DNA from: an uncultured Pseudoflavonifractor sp.
Lineage (GTDB): Bacteria > Bacillota > Clostridia > Oscillospirales > Oscillospiraceae
Length of the DNA: 45,856 bases
Assembly: GCA_947577065.1 (NCBI GenBank)
Contig: CANPTT010000016.1
Coordinates: forward strand, 1 to 45,856
Reading direction: 5' to 3'
A model generated the notes under the pieces. The model made no database searches. It saw nothing but the letters and a program-made list of their open reading frames with translations, and was not told the origin of the DNA. Both the position numbers and the translations under genes were made by a program. Below, in pieces: positions 45,319 through 45,856 of the stretch. Numbering within the stretch: position 1 is the stretch's first letter; each line of letters begins with the position of its first letter.

Positions 45319-45856
45319 ATGCTGCAATTTGACGAGTATAAGGTAAAACTAAACAGCTTGAAGCCTGCATTAGACGATCTCAGCCAAGCGCTGGATCTGG
45401 AGGCGGCCAGGCGGGAGCTGGAGATGCTGGAGTCGGAGAGTGCCAGCGAGGGGTTTTGGGACGACCTGGAAAAGTCGCAGAAGGCGACCCGGCGGATGAA
45501 CACCCTTCGGGGAAAGCTGGAGAGCCAGCAGCGCCGGGAACGGGAGTGGGACGATCTGTTGACCCTTTGTGAGATGGGCAATGAGGAGGAGGACGCGTCT
45601 CTGCTTCCCGAGCTGGAGACGGGCTACGCCAAGCTGGAGGAAGAGATGGAGCAGGCAAGGCTGTCCACCCTTCTGACGGGGGAGTATGACAACTCCAACG
45701 TGATCCTGACCATCCACCCCGGCGCCGGCGGCACAGAGGCCCAGGACTGGGCCCAGATGCTATACCGCATGTACACCCGTTGGACCGAGCGCAAGGGATT
45801 TACCTATAAGATCATGGACTATCAGGAGGCGGACGAGGCGGGGATCAAGTCGGCCA
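45319..45856 (+). CDS. prfB: Peptide chain release factor 2, partial
   Basis: The first 179 residues of RF2, cut by the window end. RF2 recognises UAA and UGA. The N-terminal helical domain ('LNSLKPALDDLSQALDLEAARREL'-type text and 'ASEGFWDDLEKSQKATRRMN') is followed by 'VILTIHPGAGGTEAQDWAQML', the RF2 signature; the GGQ and SPF motifs lie beyond the window. No in-frame TGA or CTTTGA slippery site is seen in the first 40 codons, so this gene lacks the programmed frameshift. An in-frame ATG 15 bases upstream (45304) is less likely because the 5' leader would be only about 12 bases. Confidence 0.93.
   Translation, partial: MLQFDEYKVKLNSLKPALDDLSQALDLEAARRELEMLESESASEGFWDDLEKSQKATRRMNTLRGKLESQQRREREWDDLLTLCEMGNEEEDASLLPELETGYAKLEEEMEQARLSTLLTGEYDNSNVILTIHPGAGGTEAQDWAQMLYRMYTRWTERKGFTYKIMDYQEADEAGIKSA

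Overview
The window is a high-GC (roughly 58-60 % by eye) Gram-positive chromosome segment. It most resembles a gut Clostridia lineage of the Oscillospiraceae type (Flavonifractor/Pseudoflavonifractor-like). The grounds are the end of the spc/alpha ribosomal operon with a small KOW protein between map and infA, a compact atpIBEFHAGDC operon, several S-layer-homology (SLH) surface proteins, and a class-B-like sortase. The genus is an inference from gene content; no 16S gene is present.

Layout. (1) 24-6436, plus strand: secY, adk, map, KOW protein, infA, rpmJ, rpsM, rpsK, rpsD, rpoA, rplQ, closed by a strong terminator. A structured 220-bp insert lies between infA and rpmJ. (2) 6516-7588: about 1.07 kb with no convincing gene but many hairpins, a repeated GC-rich motif and possible decayed coding sequence. 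(3) 7592-10182, plus: galE, then a Tat translocase operon (long TatA/B-like protein, a 55-residue TatA, TatC). (4) 10291-15963, minus: a 1890-residue secreted glycerophosphodiesterase-like SLH protein. (5) 16189-23079, minus: the complete F1Fo ATP synthase operon, whose c subunit carries residues expected of a Na+-binding rotor. (6) 23417-28663, plus: a 1748-residue SLH protein with two tandem serine-hydrolase (beta-lactamase fold) units. (7) 28913-30620, minus: yhfW-like metalloenzyme and the 3' part of yhfX, joined head-on to the 3' part of an SLH protein gene (30601-32253, plus). This is a chimeric junction of two 5'-truncated genes. (8) 32497-38316, plus: MacA-like fusion protein, ABC ATPase, MacB-like permease and an SLH protein, an apparent four-gene operon. 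(9) 38501-39796: lipoprotein with FMN-binding-like repeats; then a tRNA 3' fragment with its terminator. (10) 40103-41592: ECF sigma factor and a membrane-anchored probable anti-sigma factor. (11) 41753-44767: a beta-helix wall protein with a VPKTGD sorting signal, and its adjacent sortase, which has Thr where the catalytic Arg is expected. (12) 44942-45129, minus: tRNA-Met and tRNA-Leu with promoter and terminator; 45319 to the window end: start of prfB, divergently transcribed.

The first third is core translation and secretion machinery, and the atp operon is core energy metabolism. The remainder is mostly cell-envelope biology: four SLH proteins (one broken), one sortase-anchored protein, one lipoprotein, a MacAB-type exporter and an ECF sigma/anti-sigma pair. 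The most unusual features are the sortase with a substituted active-site residue beside its only visible substrate, the chimeric junction near 30.61 kb, the two-carboxylate c subunit, and the structured non-coding DNA at 3.3-3.5 and 6.5-7.5 kb.
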